Position numbers and translations under genes: made by a program. From Pseudomonas cavernae (GTDB lineage: Bacteria; Pseudomonadota; Gammaproteobacteria; Pseudomonadales; Pseudomonadaceae): 64,000 bases of DNA. Under the pieces are notes generated by a model, which worked only from the letters and a program-made list of their open reading frames with translations, was not told where the DNA came from and made no database searches. The stretch covers positions 3,348,001-3,412,000 of the forward strand of contig NZ_CP032419.1 of NCBI RefSeq assembly GCF_003595175.1, in the 5' to 3' direction. Shown here in pieces: positions 23,686 through 33,916 of this stretch (positions are counted from its first letter, which is position 1; each line of letters opens with the position of its first letter).

Positions 23686-24070
23686 TCTTCACCTCCTATT
23701 GCGACGCCCTCGAAGGTCTTTCCAGATGCCAACTCGAAGTCTTGAAAATAGGTTGGTGGTTCTCGCCCTTCCAGCCACAGATCGACGAGCACTGCGCCCC
23801 TGCGGCGTTTAGCGACGTGGGATATTGTACCGTGGCTGGGGTTATCGCCCTGCGGTTGGTTAATCTCCACGACCACAGTCTAGGCGATTACGCCGTCCGG
23901 TTTGCTCGTCACAGACGACGGGCGAGGCGCAACCATCCCGACGAAGACCCTGGGGCTGGTGGTTCCAGCCGGCACAACGGTCGCCCTTGAATGCCGTGGA
24001 CTAGGATTACTACAGCAGACCCGAGGGGCCCGCTCCAGCGAGGGCCTCGGGTTTGACGGAGGTAACCCCA
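23686..24070. other. Divergent intergenic region with hairpin before the TlpA gene
   Basis: This 385-bp gap separates the SCO and TlpA genes. At 24019-24052 ACCCGAGG pairs with CCTCGGGT, ending six bases before the GGAGG ribosome site of the TlpA gene. Lacking a U-run, it is more likely a leader structure than a terminator. I see no CueR dyad here and no convincing gene in either strand. Confidence 0.4.
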
Positions 24071-24685
24071 GTGAAGCCAATCGGCATCAGCCCACCCCGG
24101 TACCCAACGCCTAGAGGCGGCCCTGGGCGGATCGCCTTAGTCTGGACGTGGAGACTGGCGATCGCCGGGCTCCTGGTCCTCGCCCTGCTGTCCGCCGGCC
24201 AGGCTACCGAGACCAATACCCGTGCCGGCTTGACGATCTGGCCCGAGCCAAGGCCAGTGCCGGAAGTCCAGTTCGTCGATGGCGAAGGCAAGCCGCATAC
24301 CTTGGCCGACTTCAAGGGCAAGGTGGTGCTGCTCAATCTCTGGGCCACCTGGTGCGTCCCTTGCCGTAAGGAAATGCCGACCCTGGATCGGCTGCAGGCG
24401 CAACTGGGTGGCCCCGATTTTCAGGTGCTGGCCCTGTCCATCGACCTGGATGGGCTACAGGTAGTACGCGACTTTTATAAGGAGGTCGGTATCCAGCACC
24501 TGGGAATCTATATCGACGAGAGTGCCAGCGCTATTTCGAGCCTCGGCGCATTCGGCCTGCCGGCCACCTTGCTGCTGGACCGCCAGGGCCGGGAACTGGG
24601 GCGCAAGCTCGGCGAGGCCACATGGGACAGCCCGGAGGTCGTCGCGTACCTGCGGGAAGTGATTGCGACGAGCAGGGGGCAATAG
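24071..24685 (+). CDS. TlpA-like membrane-anchored thioredoxin
   Basis: A 204-residue periplasmic thiol-disulfide protein. I start it at GTG 24071, seven bases after GGAGGT; the upstream frame would cover the ribosome site. A single N-terminal membrane helix (LAIAGLLVLALLSAG, around residues 29-43) anchors a thioredoxin domain with the active site WATWCVPCRKEMP. It lies six bases before a CcdA/DsbD-like gene, which would supply electrons from the cytoplasm. In a copper locus the pair probably keeps Cys of SCO or copper sites reduced. Confidence 0.88.
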   Translation: MKPIGISPPRYPTPRGGPGRIALVWTWRLAIAGLLVLALLSAGQATETNTRAGLTIWPEPRPVPEVQFVDGEGKPHTLADFKGKVVLLNLWATWCVPCRKEMPTLDRLQAQLGGPDFQVLALSIDLDGLQVVRDFYKEVGIQHLGIYIDESASAISSLGAFGLPATLLLDRQGRELGRKLGEATWDSPEVVAYLREVIATSRGQ

Positions 24686-24691
24686 GCGGCC

Positions 24692-25435
24692 ATGAGCCTG
24701 GGTGACATCGGTATTCTCAGCGCCTTCGCGGCGGGGATGATCTCCTTCCTGTCGCCCTGTGTGCTGCCGCTGGTACCCGGCTACCTGTCCTATGTCGCCG
24801 GCCGGTCGGTGGACGAACTGCAGGTGCTGGCAAGTCGGCGCGAACGGCTGGCCGTGCTCGCCATGAGCCTGAGCTTCGTGCTCGGCTTTGCCACGGTCTT
24901 CATCGCGCTGGGGGCCAGCGCCACCGCCATCAGCCGATTGCTGCTCGCTTATCGGCAGGAAACCAACCTGATCGGCGGAGTGATCGTGATCGCCTTCGGG
25001 CTGTTTATCACCGGTCTGATCCGCCCGCGCTGGCTGCAAATGGACGTACGCTTCGTCCACCGCCTCAAGTCCACCGGCGGGCCGCTGGCCGCCTATGTGC
25101 TCGGCGTCGCCTTCGCCTTCGGCTGGACACCCTGCATTGGCCCGATTCTCGGCAGCATCCTGACCTTGAGCGCCTCCCAGGGCTCCACCGGCGCCAACGG
25201 CATTACCCTGCTGTCCATTTACTCGCTGGGCCTGGGCCTGCCGTTCCTGCTGACCGCGCTCTTCACCAACCATTTCCTGGCCCACCTGAAGCGGCTCCGG
25301 CGATGGAGCCGAACGATCCATCTGGCGGCCGGCATCGTTCTGATCCTCATGGGAGTGGCGATGGTCACTGGCCAATTGACGGCCTTCGCCTACTGGCTGC
25401 TGGAGCTGTTCCCGGCCCTGGGCAGGATTGGCTGA
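24692..25435 (+). CDS. CcdA/DsbD-type membrane electron transporter
   Basis: A 247-residue, six-helix inner-membrane protein of the CcdA family. The two conserved membrane Cys occur in ISFLSPCVLPLVPGYLSYV (near residue 24) and FGWTPCIGPILGSIL (near residue 148). CcdA moves reducing equivalents from cytoplasmic thioredoxin to periplasmic thioredoxin-like proteins, here most likely the TlpA-like partner encoded directly upstream. Intact and normal length. It precedes the copper ATPase promoter by about 125 bp. Confidence 0.9.
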   Translation: MSLGDIGILSAFAAGMISFLSPCVLPLVPGYLSYVAGRSVDELQVLASRRERLAVLAMSLSFVLGFATVFIALGASATAISRLLLAYRQETNLIGGVIVIAFGLFITGLIRPRWLQMDVRFVHRLKSTGGPLAAYVLGVAFAFGWTPCIGPILGSILTLSASQGSTGANGITLLSIYSLGLGLPFLLTALFTNHFLAHLKRLRRWSRTIHLAAGIVLILMGVAMVTGQLTAFAYWLLELFPALGRIG

Positions 25436-25561
25436 TCCCAGGCCGGCTGTCATCGTCCTCCTGACCCGCCGTTAATGGGGGAATCGCCAGGTTCCTGTCC
25501 TTCTGCAGCGCTTCACCCGCAAGATTCTCTGCGTTGCCGCAACGGCTGCCACATTCTCCGC

Positions 25562-25587
25562 TTGACCTTACCCTTACGGCAGGGTTC
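25562..25587 (+). promoter_or_regulatory. CueR/MerR-type promoter of the copper ATPase
   Basis: TTGACC at 25562-25567 begins a MerR-type promoter with the dyad ACCTTACC-CTTAC-GGCAGGGT placed in a long spacer, as in copper-responsive copA promoters. The dyad is imperfect by one base in each arm. Transcription from here would start near 25600, which supports the GTG at 25624 as start codon rather than ATG 25594. Confidence 0.65.
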
Positions 25588-25623
25588 ACCCTCATGGGAG
25601 AGAAAGGTAGTCGGAGGTCGGCC

Positions 25624-28053
25624 GTGACCAATACGCTCCCGAATATCACTGCTGTGCCGCCCGCCAGTCCCGTCCAGCAATGGAGGTTGGGTGTGGCGGG
25701 CATGACCTGCGCGTCCTGTGTGGCGCGTGTCGAAAAGGCCCTGATTCGCGTGCCGGGCGTTACTGCCGCCAACGTAAACCTCGCCAGCGAGGCCGCCACG
25801 GTCGAACTTGAGGCCAACGCTTCACTGGCGGCCCTGCTCCAGGCGGTGGTGGGTGCGGGCTATCGCGTAAAGGAAGACCAACTGGACTTGGCCATCGCCG
25901 GCATGACCTGTGCCTCGTGCGTCGGTCGTGTCGAGAAGACCCTCCTGAAGGTGCCAGGCGTATTGGCGGCCACGGTGAACCTGGCCAGTGAGGCGGCGCG
26001 GGTCCGGGTGGCGGCTGGGGCGGTGTCGACGGCAGCGCTGATCCAGGCGGTAGCGGCCGCTGGCTACGAGGCCCGCGCAGCGGCAGCGGCAGTGGCGGTA
26101 GCCGCGCCGCCGCGGCACGACTGGTGGCCGGTGGCACTGGCCGCCGTGCTGTCGCTGCCGCTGGTGGCGCAGATGCTCGCCGCGTTGCTGGGTGTGCAGT
26201 GGAGCCTGCCGGGCTGGGTCCAACTGCTGCTGGCCACGCCGGTCCAGTTCTGGCTGGGTGCACGCTTCTACCGCGCCGGCTGGCGGGCCTTGCGCGTCGG
26301 CAGCGGCAATATGGACCTCCTGGTGGCCCTCGGCACCAGTGCGGGCTACGGGCTGTCGGTCTACCAGTTAGCTGCACACAGCGGCCCAGGCATCCCGCAC
26401 CTCTATTTCGAGGCGTCCGCGGTGGTGATCACCCTGGTCTTGCTCGGCAAGTGGCTGGAGGCACGCGCGAAGCGCCACACGGGCGACGCCATTCGCGCGC
26501 TACAGGCGTTGCGGCCGGACACCGCCCACGTGCGACGCGACGGCGTGGATTACGAGGTGCCGGCAAGTGCCCTGGTGGTCGGCGATCTGGTCGTGGTGCG
26601 GCCGGGCGAGCGGGTACCGGTCGATGGCGTGGTGCGCGCCGGGCGCAGCCATCTTGACGTGTCGCTGCTGACCGGCGAAAGCCTGCCGGTGGCAAAGGGG
26701 GATGGCGACCCGGTAACCGGCGGTTCCATTAACGCCGAAGGCCTGCTGCTGGTCGAAACCACGGCGGTCGGCGCGGAAAGCACGCTGTCGCGGATTATCC
26801 GCCTGGTCGAGAACGCCCAGGCGGCCAAGGCGCCGATCCAGCGCTTGGTGGATCGGGTCAGCGCCGCCTTTGTCCCGGTGGTGTTGGTGATCGCGGCCAT
26901 GACGCTGCTGATTGGCTGGTGGGTGACCGGCGAGATTGCTGGCCCGTTGATCAACGCGGTGGCGGTGCTGGTAATCGCCTGCCCCTGCGCACTGGGCCTC
27001 GCCACGCCGACCGTGATCATGGCCGGCACCGGTGTCGGCGCGCGCCACGGCATTCTGATCAAAGATGCGGAAGCGCTGGAGATCGCGCACCGGGTGGGCG
27101 TCGTGGCCTTCGACAAGACCGGCACGCTGACCCAGGGCAAGCCCCAGGTGACGGCGCTGGAGGCGGCGGATGGCGACACCCCCGGTTTGCTGCGACTCGC
27201 CGCGTCGGCGCAGACCGGCAGCGAGCACCCGCTGGCACAGGCGCTGCTGGACAAGGCCCGGCAGGAAGGCGTGACCTTGCTGCCGGCGTCGTCAGTGACG
27301 GCGTTGCCCGGACGCGGCCTGGCCGCTGGGGTAGCAGGCCGCGAGCTGCGACTCGGCAGCTCACGGCTGATGCAGGAACTAGGCGTGGACCTGTCATCGC
27401 TAAGCGCGTCCGCGTCGGCGTTGACACAAGACGGGAATACCCTGTCCTGGCTTGCCGACGTGACGGCACGGCCGGCTCTGGTGGGCTTGATCGCCTTCGG
27501 TGACGTGCTGAAACCCTCCGCTCAACTGGCCGTGGCCCGCCTGCGCGAACTGGGCATCCGCACGGTGATGATCACCGGCGACAACCAGGGGGCGGCCGCC
27601 AGCGTGGCCGCAGCACTTGGCCTTGACGAGGTGCGCGCCGAGGTGCTGCCCGGCGACAAGGCGGCGACGGTGCAGGCGCTGAGGGCCGAGGGTGCAGTGG
27701 TGGCGATGGTCGGCGACGGCATCAACGACGCGCCGGCGCTGGCGGCGGCCGATGTCGGCATCGCCATGGCGACTGGCACCGATGTGGCCATGCACACCGC
27801 CGGCATCACCCTGATGCGCGGCGACCCCGCGCTGGTCGCGGACGCCGTGGCGCTGTCCCGCCGCACTTATCAGCGGATTCTGAAGAGTCTGTTCTGGGCC
27901 TTCGTCTACAACCTGGTCGGCATTCCACTGGCTGCGTTCGGTCTGTTGAATCCGGTGGTGGCCGGCGCGGCGATGGCGATGTCCAGCGTCTCGGTGGTGA
28001 CTTACGCCTTGCTGCTCAGACGCTGGCAGCCAACACCGCGCGAGCTGGCCTGA
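25624..28053 (+). CDS. copA: Cu(I)-exporting P1B-type ATPase (CopA/CueA)
   Basis: An 809-residue inner-membrane copper exporter, started at GTG 25624 behind GGAGGTCGGCC. Two N-terminal heavy-metal domains each carry GMTCASC. The core has the Cu(I) channel motif [16 protein letters not shown] in the actuator domain, the phosphorylation site [11 protein letters not shown] and [16 protein letters not shown] in the ATP domain. The last helices carry [10 protein letters not shown] and [15 protein letters not shown], the expected Cu(I) ligands. It pumps cytoplasmic Cu(I) to the periplasm using ATP. It is controlled by a CueR-type promoter and followed by a broken CueR-like gene. Confidence 0.93.
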   Translation: MTNTLPNITAVPPASPVQQWRLGVAGMTCASCVARVEKALIRVPGVTAANVNLASEAATVELEANASLAALLQAVVGAGYRVKEDQLDLAIAGMTCASCVGRVEKTLLKVPGVLAATVNLASEAARVRVAAGAVSTAALIQAVAAAGYEARAAAAAVAVAAPPRHDWWPVALAAVLSLPLVAQMLAALLGVQWSLPGWVQLLLATPVQFWLGARFYRAGWRALRVGSGNMDLLVALGTSAGYGLSVYQLAAHSGPGIPHLYFEASAVVITLVLLGKWLEARAKRHTGDAIRALQALRPDTAHVRRDGVDYEVPASALVVGDLVVVRPGERVPVDGVVRAGRSHLDVSLLTGESLPVAKGDGDPVTGGSINAEGLLLVETTAVGAESTLSRIIRLVENAQAAKAPIQRLVDRVSAAFVPVVLVIAAMTLLIGWWVTGEIAGPLINAVAVLVIACPCALGLATPTVIMAGTGVGARHGILIKDAEALEIAHRVGVVAFDKTGTLTQGKPQVTALEAADGDTPGLLRLAASAQTGSEHPLAQALLDKARQEGVTLLPASSVTALPGRGLAAGVAGRELRLGSSRLMQELGVDLSSLSASASALTQDGNTLSWLADVTARPALVGLIAFGDVLKPSAQLAVARLRELGIRTVMITGDNQGAAASVAAALGLDEVRAEVLPGDKAATVQALRAEGAVVAMVGDGINDAPALAAADVGIAMATGTDVAMHTAGITLMRGDPALVADAVALSRRTYQRILKSLFWAFVYNLVGIPLAAFGLLNPVVAGAAMAMSSVSVVTYALLLRRWQPTPRELA

Positions 28054-28082
28054 CTCGGCGACAGGCGAAGCGGGAGGGTTAC

Positions 28083-28492
28083 ATGCACATTGGCGAAGCG
28101 GCAATCGCAAGCGGTTTATCCGCCCGGATGATCCGCTACTACGAACGCATCGACCTGATCCCATCCTCACGGCGCACACCGGCTGGTTATCGGGTTTACC
28201 GCGACAACGACCTCCAGGTCTTGCGCCTTATCCACCATGCACGCGACCTGGGGTTCTCGGTGGGGCAGGTTCGTACCTTGCTGGCGTTGTGGCGGGATCG
28301 GACTCGGCCCAGGCCATCGCCCGGTGCTACCTCGCTGCCTTGCAGGCACGCATCGCTGCGCTGCAGGCCACCCGCGATGCCCTGGCGTTTCTGGCCGAGC
28401 ATTGCGACGACCTTGAGCGCCCCCTTGGGCCGACTCTGGATGAACTGGCCGCTTATCCTCACCTGAAAGGAGCACATCATGACCTGCGATAA
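28083..28492 (+). pseudogene. CueR-like MerR regulator, frameshifted
   Basis: The first 73 or so codons encode a sound MerR HTH, MHIGEAAIASGLSARMIRYY through GFSVGQVRTLLALWRDR. The coding signal then moves by one frame near 28300 and continues as DSAQAIARCYLAALQARIAA to the end, so one base appears lost. The metal loop reads EHCDDLERPLGP where CueR has a second Cys near the Gly, so even a repaired protein would lack one copper ligand. It would have activated copA. A sequencing error could explain the frameshift but not the missing Cys. Confidence 0.8.
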
Positions 28493-28721
28493 AGCCACAC
28501 TGCTTCGGTTAGGCATCGGCGCTGCTGTCCTCTTGGGCGCAGCCTATGTTCTGTTCCCGGCTTTCCAGGCCTGGATCGTGGCGGCTGCGCCAGTCCTGCT
28601 CTTGCTGCTGTGTCCGCTGATGATGTTCTTTGGTATGCGCGGTATGCACAGCAACACGTCAGCTACTGACGACACCCAGAAGGTTAAGCCGATCAAGCGC
28701 AATCCAAGCGATGAGCCGTAG
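28479..28721 (+). CDS. DUF2933-like small membrane protein
   Basis: An 80-residue protein starting after AAAGGAGCACATC and overlapping the end of the MerR relic by 14 bp. Two hydrophobic helices (about residues 10-27 and 31-52) are joined by a short polar turn, with a polar tail. The CPLMMFFGMRGMH segment, rich in Met, Cys and His, fits DUF2933-like proteins found in metal-resistance operons. No function is established; a role in handling copper at the membrane is a guess from context. Confidence 0.65.
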   Translation: MTCDKATLLRLGIGAAVLLGAAYVLFPAFQAWIVAAAPVLLLLLCPLMMFFGMRGMHSNTSATDDTQKVKPIKRNPSDEP

Positions 28722-28885
28722 TGCCCGCGCCAGTCGCTCGCAGGGCGGAGCGACACCTTTTGTGATCCTGCTCGACACTGGCACGAACACCCTTAGCCAG
28801 CCGTTGTATCCGTATGAGGGTTCCTTAAGGAGATGTAATTGTTCAGCCTCCTTGAGGTGCTCCTTTGAATTGGAGGTTGGCCCTC

Positions 28886-28910
28886 GGCGCCTGAGTCAGG
28901 CGCCTCTTTT
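28886..28910 (+). terminator. Rho-independent terminator
   Basis: GGCGCCT-GAGTC-AGGCGCC forms a seven-pair GC stem followed by TCTTTT. It lies 165 bp after the DUF2933-like gene and probably ends the copA transcript before the lipoprotein gene at 28965. Confidence 0.75.
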
Positions 28911-28964
28911 ACCGCCCAGGTACGGAGCAGGCGTGCTTCAACGAATGATCTTGGAGGACTGACG

Positions 28965-29870
28965 ATGCAACGGAAACAGATGCTACGCGGGGCAATTCCG
29001 CTCGGATTTCTGACGGCCTTCACGCTACTCACGGCCTGTGGTGACGCTGCGGTGACCCTCATCCATGTGCACGGGCTGGCGTTCAGTCCGGACGGTCAGC
29101 GACTGACTATCCCCAGCCACCAGGGACTGGCCATCTACAGCGCAGGGCGCTGGAGCAAGGCCGCCGGACCGGAACACGATTACATGGGCTATGCCGTGAC
29201 TCGCCGGGCGATCTACAGCAGCGGTCACCCGGCTCAAGGCAGCGGCCTGACCAACCCCTTCGGCGTGATCAAGAGCAGCGATGACGGACGCACCTGGCAG
29301 CAACTGGGCCTGCAGGGCGAGGCGGACTTCCACCTGCTGGCCAGCGGTTTCGACAACGGCGCGCTCTACGTTTTCACTGGCCGTCCGAACTCGCGCATGA
29401 GCGCCCCCGGCTTGTACTTCAGCCTGAACGATGGCCTCGACTGGCAACGCGCAGCCGCGCAGGGGATCGCTGAGGTGCCCGTCGCACTGGCCGTGCATCC
29501 GACCGACAGTAAGACGGTCGCGCTGACGACCAGCACCGGCTTGTACCTGTCACGCGATGCCGGCCAGACCTTCCAGGCCCTCAGCCAAGGCGAACAGGCG
29601 GTTGGCCTCGCCTTCAGCCTGGACGGCAACAGCCTGTGGTTCGGCAGCTATGGCAACGCCGCGAAGCTCTCGAAAGTGGAGCTGGCAACCGGTCAGGTCA
29701 CCCCGCTGAGTGTGCCCGAACTGCACGAAGATGCCGTGGCCTACCTCGCGCAGAGCCCCGTCCAGTCCCGGGAGTGGGCGATGGCTACATTCAAGCGCGA
29801 TGTTTACCTGTCGACGGATGGCGGCAAGTCCTGGAGCGCGATCGCCAAGGCCGGTAAGACGCTGCAATGA
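28965..29870 (+). CDS. F510_1955-type beta-propeller lipoprotein
   Basis: A 301-residue exported protein behind GGAGGACTGACG. The signal peptide ends in a lipobox, LLTACGD (Cys about residue 25). The rest is a repeat protein of BNR/sialidase-like propeller blades, seen in SSDDGRTWQQ, SLNDGLDWQR, SRDAGQTFQA and STDGGKSWSA with about 45-residue spacing, plus IHVHGLAFSPDG at the front. This resembles the F510_1955 group, annotated as glycosylhydrolase-like but without proven activity and common near copper genes. Periplasmic copper-related function is inferred from context only. Confidence 0.7.
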   Translation: MQRKQMLRGAIPLGFLTAFTLLTACGDAAVTLIHVHGLAFSPDGQRLTIPSHQGLAIYSAGRWSKAAGPEHDYMGYAVTRRAIYSSGHPAQGSGLTNPFGVIKSSDDGRTWQQLGLQGEADFHLLASGFDNGALYVFTGRPNSRMSAPGLYFSLNDGLDWQRAAAQGIAEVPVALAVHPTDSKTVALTTSTGLYLSRDAGQTFQALSQGEQAVGLAFSLDGNSLWFGSYGNAAKLSKVELATGQVTPLSVPELHEDAVAYLAQSPVQSREWAMATFKRDVYLSTDGGKSWSAIAKAGKTLQ

Positions 29871-29975
29871 TCGGCAGCTGGCCTTGAGCGATTACGGACG
29901 CGAACAGGGCGAGATGAGTGAGTGGGCCTTGTCCCGTGCCAGGCAGGGGCAAGGCCAGTTACGGTTCGGACCCGA

Positions 29976-30638
29976 TTAATGCGGCAGGGGGGAGAACAGC
30001 GCGCGGAGAAAACCACCCCACGCCTGCCAGGGCGGCAAGAACATCGGGAGACGCTGCCGATAGGCCAGGTATGCGTCCCCGAACTGCTCGCACAATCGCG
30101 ATTCTTCGCGTTTGGCCAGGCGCACATAGGCGTAGATGATCAGGGGGAACAGCAGTACCGTAATCACGGTCGGCCAGTGAATGATCTGCCCGAACACGGC
30201 CAGCATGATCCCGGTGTATTGCGGATGGCGGACCAGTCCATAAACCCCTTGGGTGGCTAGCCGGCCCTCCAAGCTGGCGTGATAGACCTGGACCCAGCCG
30301 CGGATCACCAGCATCAGGCCGATGACGATGAAGACGCCGCCCAGCAGCATCTCCAGCATGGCCCCGGCACTGCCATAGCCCAGCAAGGTAGCCCACAAAT
30401 GGCCGGTGAAGCCCGTTAGCGGTAGCTCGATGCCCAGGAAACCCGTTAGCAGATAAATCGTCAGCGGGAAGCCGTACATCTCGGCATACAACGCGATGAT
30501 GAAGGCTTGCACCAAGCCGGCGCCGGTCCAGTCATGCCAGCTGCGCGGAGCCACGAAGTGATAGAGCAGCCAGGAGGCAATCAGCACCATCACCAGCACC
30601 CACCCCCAGTGCCCATAGTGCAGGGTGAAGTCGCTCAT
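29976..30638 (-). CDS. Isoprenylcysteine methyltransferase-like membrane protein
   Basis: A 220-residue inner-membrane protein with about five helices. The C-terminal part has the ICMT/PEMT signature: GVYGLVRHPQYTGIMLAVFG around residue 133 and the acidic EESRLCEQFGDAYLAYRQR near 180, which bind S-adenosylmethionine in the family. Bacterial relatives often lie in metal-resistance clusters, but the methyl acceptor is unknown. It runs opposite to the ATPase run and its stop is 105 bp from that of the propeller lipoprotein. Confidence 0.78.
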   Translation of the reverse strand: MSDFTLHYGHWGWVLVMVLIASWLLYHFVAPRSWHDWTGAGLVQAFIIALYAEMYGFPLTIYLLTGFLGIELPLTGFTGHLWATLLGYGSAGAMLEMLLGGVFIVIGLMLVIRGWVQVYHASLEGRLATQGVYGLVRHPQYTGIMLAVFGQIIHWPTVITVLLFPLIIYAYVRLAKREESRLCEQFGDAYLAYRQRLPMFLPPWQAWGGFLRALFSPLPH

Positions 30639-30795
30639 GGCCGGACGCCTCCTCGACAGCCGCAGTGAAGCGGGATGCCGCGCTTTAAGCCTGGGGAATC
30701 GCGGTAGCGACCCTGCGAACGGCGCCGCTACCCAGGGAGCAATAGCTCATGTCGCCCGAACTGAGGGACTGGGACGGTCGGCGTGAACCAGGCCA

Positions 30796-31068
30796 CTATT
30801 GCGCCTTGGTGTCGCCCTTCGGGGCCTCCTTGTCCATGTGCTGGTTCATGTTCTCCATCATGGCATTGCAGGTTTTCATCATCGTGGACATCTCCTGCAT
30901 CATGTCCATCATCGGCATCTGGTTGCCGTCCATCATGTGCATGTCCTCACCCTTCTTGGTCTCGGAACTGCCTTGGGCGGGGGTCTTGGCCTGTTCGGCA
31001 AATCCCGTGGAAACAGTTCCAAGGGTTAAGAAGGCAGCAAGGGCGGTGTAGGCAATAGCGTTACGCAT
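30796..31068 (-). CDS. Met-rich periplasmic copper-binding protein candidate
   Basis: A 90-residue protein with a clear Sec signal (MRNAIAYTALAAFLTLGTVS, cleavage after GFA). The mature part is crowded with Met and His, for example MHMMDGNQMPMMDMMQEM and NAMMENMNQHMD, with one Cys in MMKTCNAMM. Such Met clusters bind Cu(I) in periplasmic copper carriers. The ribosome site is AGGAGAGCCGCC. Upstream on the same strand is a perfect CueR dyad, so copper induction is strongly suggested. I do not recognise a named family. Confidence 0.72.
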   Translation of the reverse strand: MRNAIAYTALAAFLTLGTVSTGFAEQAKTPAQGSSETKKGEDMHMMDGNQMPMMDMMQEMSTMMKTCNAMMENMNQHMDKEAPKGDTKAQ

Positions 31069-31272
31069 GGCGGCTCTCCTGATCTAGGACCTTGGTTTCC
31101 GGCGGGCTCCGGGCAAGCGACTGCTGAACTTGCCAGGAGGTAGGGGCCAAAGCCTTCTCGGCCCACTCCCCCCCTTCTCCCACGCCCATTTCTGAGCGAA
31201 AGGTAAGGACGGTAGTGGTGTTGTAAAGGGGAGTGCGTTGGTTACGAACAACTTCTACCCGTCCCTTTTTCA

Positions 31273-31303
31273 AGGTTGGACCTTGCCATTGTGGCAAGGT
31301 CAA
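31273..31303 (-). promoter_or_regulatory. CueR operator/promoter of the Met-rich protein
   Basis: Read on the minus strand, TTGACC (31303-31298) is followed by a 19-bp spacer carrying the perfect dyad ACCTTGCC-ACAAT-GGCAAGGT, at 31280-31300, and then a weak -10 (CAACCT). The 19-bp spacing with embedded perfect dyad is the signature of MerR-family, specifically CueR-type, promoters. Confidence 0.8.
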
Positions 31304-31491
31304 GTGCCGGTTTTGCTCACCCCTACCACTCACTAGCAATTAGCCCTTGAGCGGATATTCAAAACAGAGCTTTTTTCTTTCTCGGTTGCTACCCGTGAAC
31401 CTGGAGGCCCGCTGGCACCCAGTCCGTAGGTCGGATGCAACCCGACGTCGCTGCCTACGGAGTTCTCGCGGGTTTCACCCGCCCTATAGAC

Positions 31492-31513
31492 AGGGGCGCT
31501 GCGCGCCCCTTTT
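31492..31513 (+). terminator. GC hairpin followed by T-run, role unclear
   Basis: AGGGGCGC-TGC-GCGCCCCT is an eight-pair stem followed by TTT on the plus strand. No plus-strand gene ends here, so it may instead stop readthrough or be part of a repeat, just past the end of the minus-strand binding-protein gene. Confidence 0.4.
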
Positions 31514-31567
31514 CGCGAATGAATTCGCTCACAGGATCACTTCCACGGGGGCTCCGCGTCCCCGCCC

Positions 31568-32649
31568 CTACTTGCCCGTCTTGATCCTGGTCCAGGTACG
31601 GGTGCGGATCCGCTCCAGCTTCGGCGGCAGCATTTCCACCGTATAGAGCCTGGCCTGCACCTCCGCCGACGGGTAGACGTGGGGGTTGTCGCGCAGCTCC
31701 GCCGAAATCAGCGCATCCGCCGCCTGGTTGGGGTTGGCGTAGGCGACGTAGTCGGAGATCGGCGCCACCACTTCCGGGCGCAGCAGGTAGTTGAGGAAGG
31801 CATGGGCCTGCTCGACGTTCTGCGCGTCCTTGGGAATGGCCAGCACGTCGAACCAGGCCGCGGTGCCCTCTTTCGGGATGCGGTATGCGACCTTCACGCC
31901 GTTGCCCGCCTCCTTCGCCCGGTTCGCCGCCTGCATGGCGCCGCCGGACCAGGCCAGCGCCACGCAGACCTCGCCGTTGGCCAGGTCGGTGACGAACTTC
32001 GAGGAGCTGAAATAGGTCACGTGCGGACGCAGGCGGGTGAGCAGTTCCTCGGCCTTCTTGTAGTCCTCGGGGTTGCGGCTGTTGGGGGACAGGCCGAGGT
32101 AGTGCAGCACCTCGGGGATCACCTCGGTGGGCGAGTCGAGGAAGGCCACGCCGCAGCTCTGCAGCTTGGCCAGGTTGTCGGGATTGAAGATCAGCTCCCA
32201 GGAATCCACCGGCGCGTTCTCGCCGAGCACGGCGCGCACCTTGTCGACGTTGTAGGCGATGCCGTTGGTGCCCCACATGTAGGGCATCACGTACTGGTTG
32301 CCGGGGTCCTTGGCGGCCAGCACTTGGAGCAGCGCCGGGTTGAGGTTCTTCCAGTTCGGCAGCTTGCTCTTGTCCAGCGGCTGGAACACCCCGGCCTTCA
32401 TGTAGTTGGGCAGGAAGCTGTCGCTGGGCACCACCAGGTCATAGCCGGAGCGCCCGGACAGCAGCTTGGCTTCCAGCACCTCGTTGCTGTCGTAGACGTC
32501 GTACTTGGGCGTGATGCCGCTGTCCTGCTGGAAGTTCTTCAGGGTGTCCGGACCGATGTAGTCGAACCAGTTGTAGATGCGCACCACCGGCTCGGCGGCG
32601 GCCTGCAGCGAGACGCCCAGCAGGGCTCCCGCGACCAGCAGCTGGGCAT

Positions 32650-32653
<4 letters not shown>
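31568..32653 (-). CDS. Polyamine ABC transporter substrate-binding protein (PotF/SpuD-like)
   Basis: A 361-residue periplasmic protein with signal peptide MNAQLLVAGALLGVSLQAAA. The mature form starts EPVVRIYNWFDYIGPDTLKN, the hallmark of PotF/SpuD polyamine-binding proteins, and carries VPSDSFLPNYMKAG and YMWGTNGIAYN, which line the ligand cleft. Its ATG overlaps the deacetylase stop as ATGA, so translation is coupled. No permease or ATPase genes are adjacent, so it may feed a transporter encoded elsewhere or act as a sensor. A second homologue is at 44955. Confidence 0.9.
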
Positions 32654-33690
<1,037 letters not shown>

Positions 33691-33916
33691 GGAGGCCTCG
33701 TGAGTCTTGTTGTTGGTGAGGCCATTCTGCACAGGGCCACGGCCGGGCAGAACAGCGGCAACGGCCAAAAGGGGATCGAAATGGCCAAAGCACTTGGCCG
33801 CATGATGCCGAGGCGGTCACGAATCCATGGCGGCGAAGGGGCGCGCGATGCGTTCCTTGGCGAATGAATCCGCCCCTGTAGGGCTGGTCGGCCTCGGTGC
33901 CCAGCGAGCAGCGGCC

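Larger units (their letters stand above)
31069..31567. other. Intergenic region holding CueR promoter and REP-like DNA
   Basis: The part next to the Met-rich gene (31069-31303) is its leader and promoter, giving an unusually long 5' UTR of nearly 200 bases. The rest holds GGTCGGATGCAACCCGACG (31431-31449), the hairpin at 31492-31513, and TTCGCGAATGAATTCGCTC, a dispersed Pseudomonas repeat. No gene is visible. Confidence 0.5.

Noticed and set aside
23571..23876. 101-codon minus-strand frame overlapping the start of the SCO lipoprotein
   Set aside because: The SCO gene has its own GGAGG site and lipoprotein signal; this frame overlaps it out of phase and has no domain or ribosome site.
31492..31513. 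Terminator for the polyamine-binding protein gene
   Set aside because: The T-run follows the stem on the plus strand, whereas the gene is on the minus strand, so it was listed only as a hairpin of unclear role.
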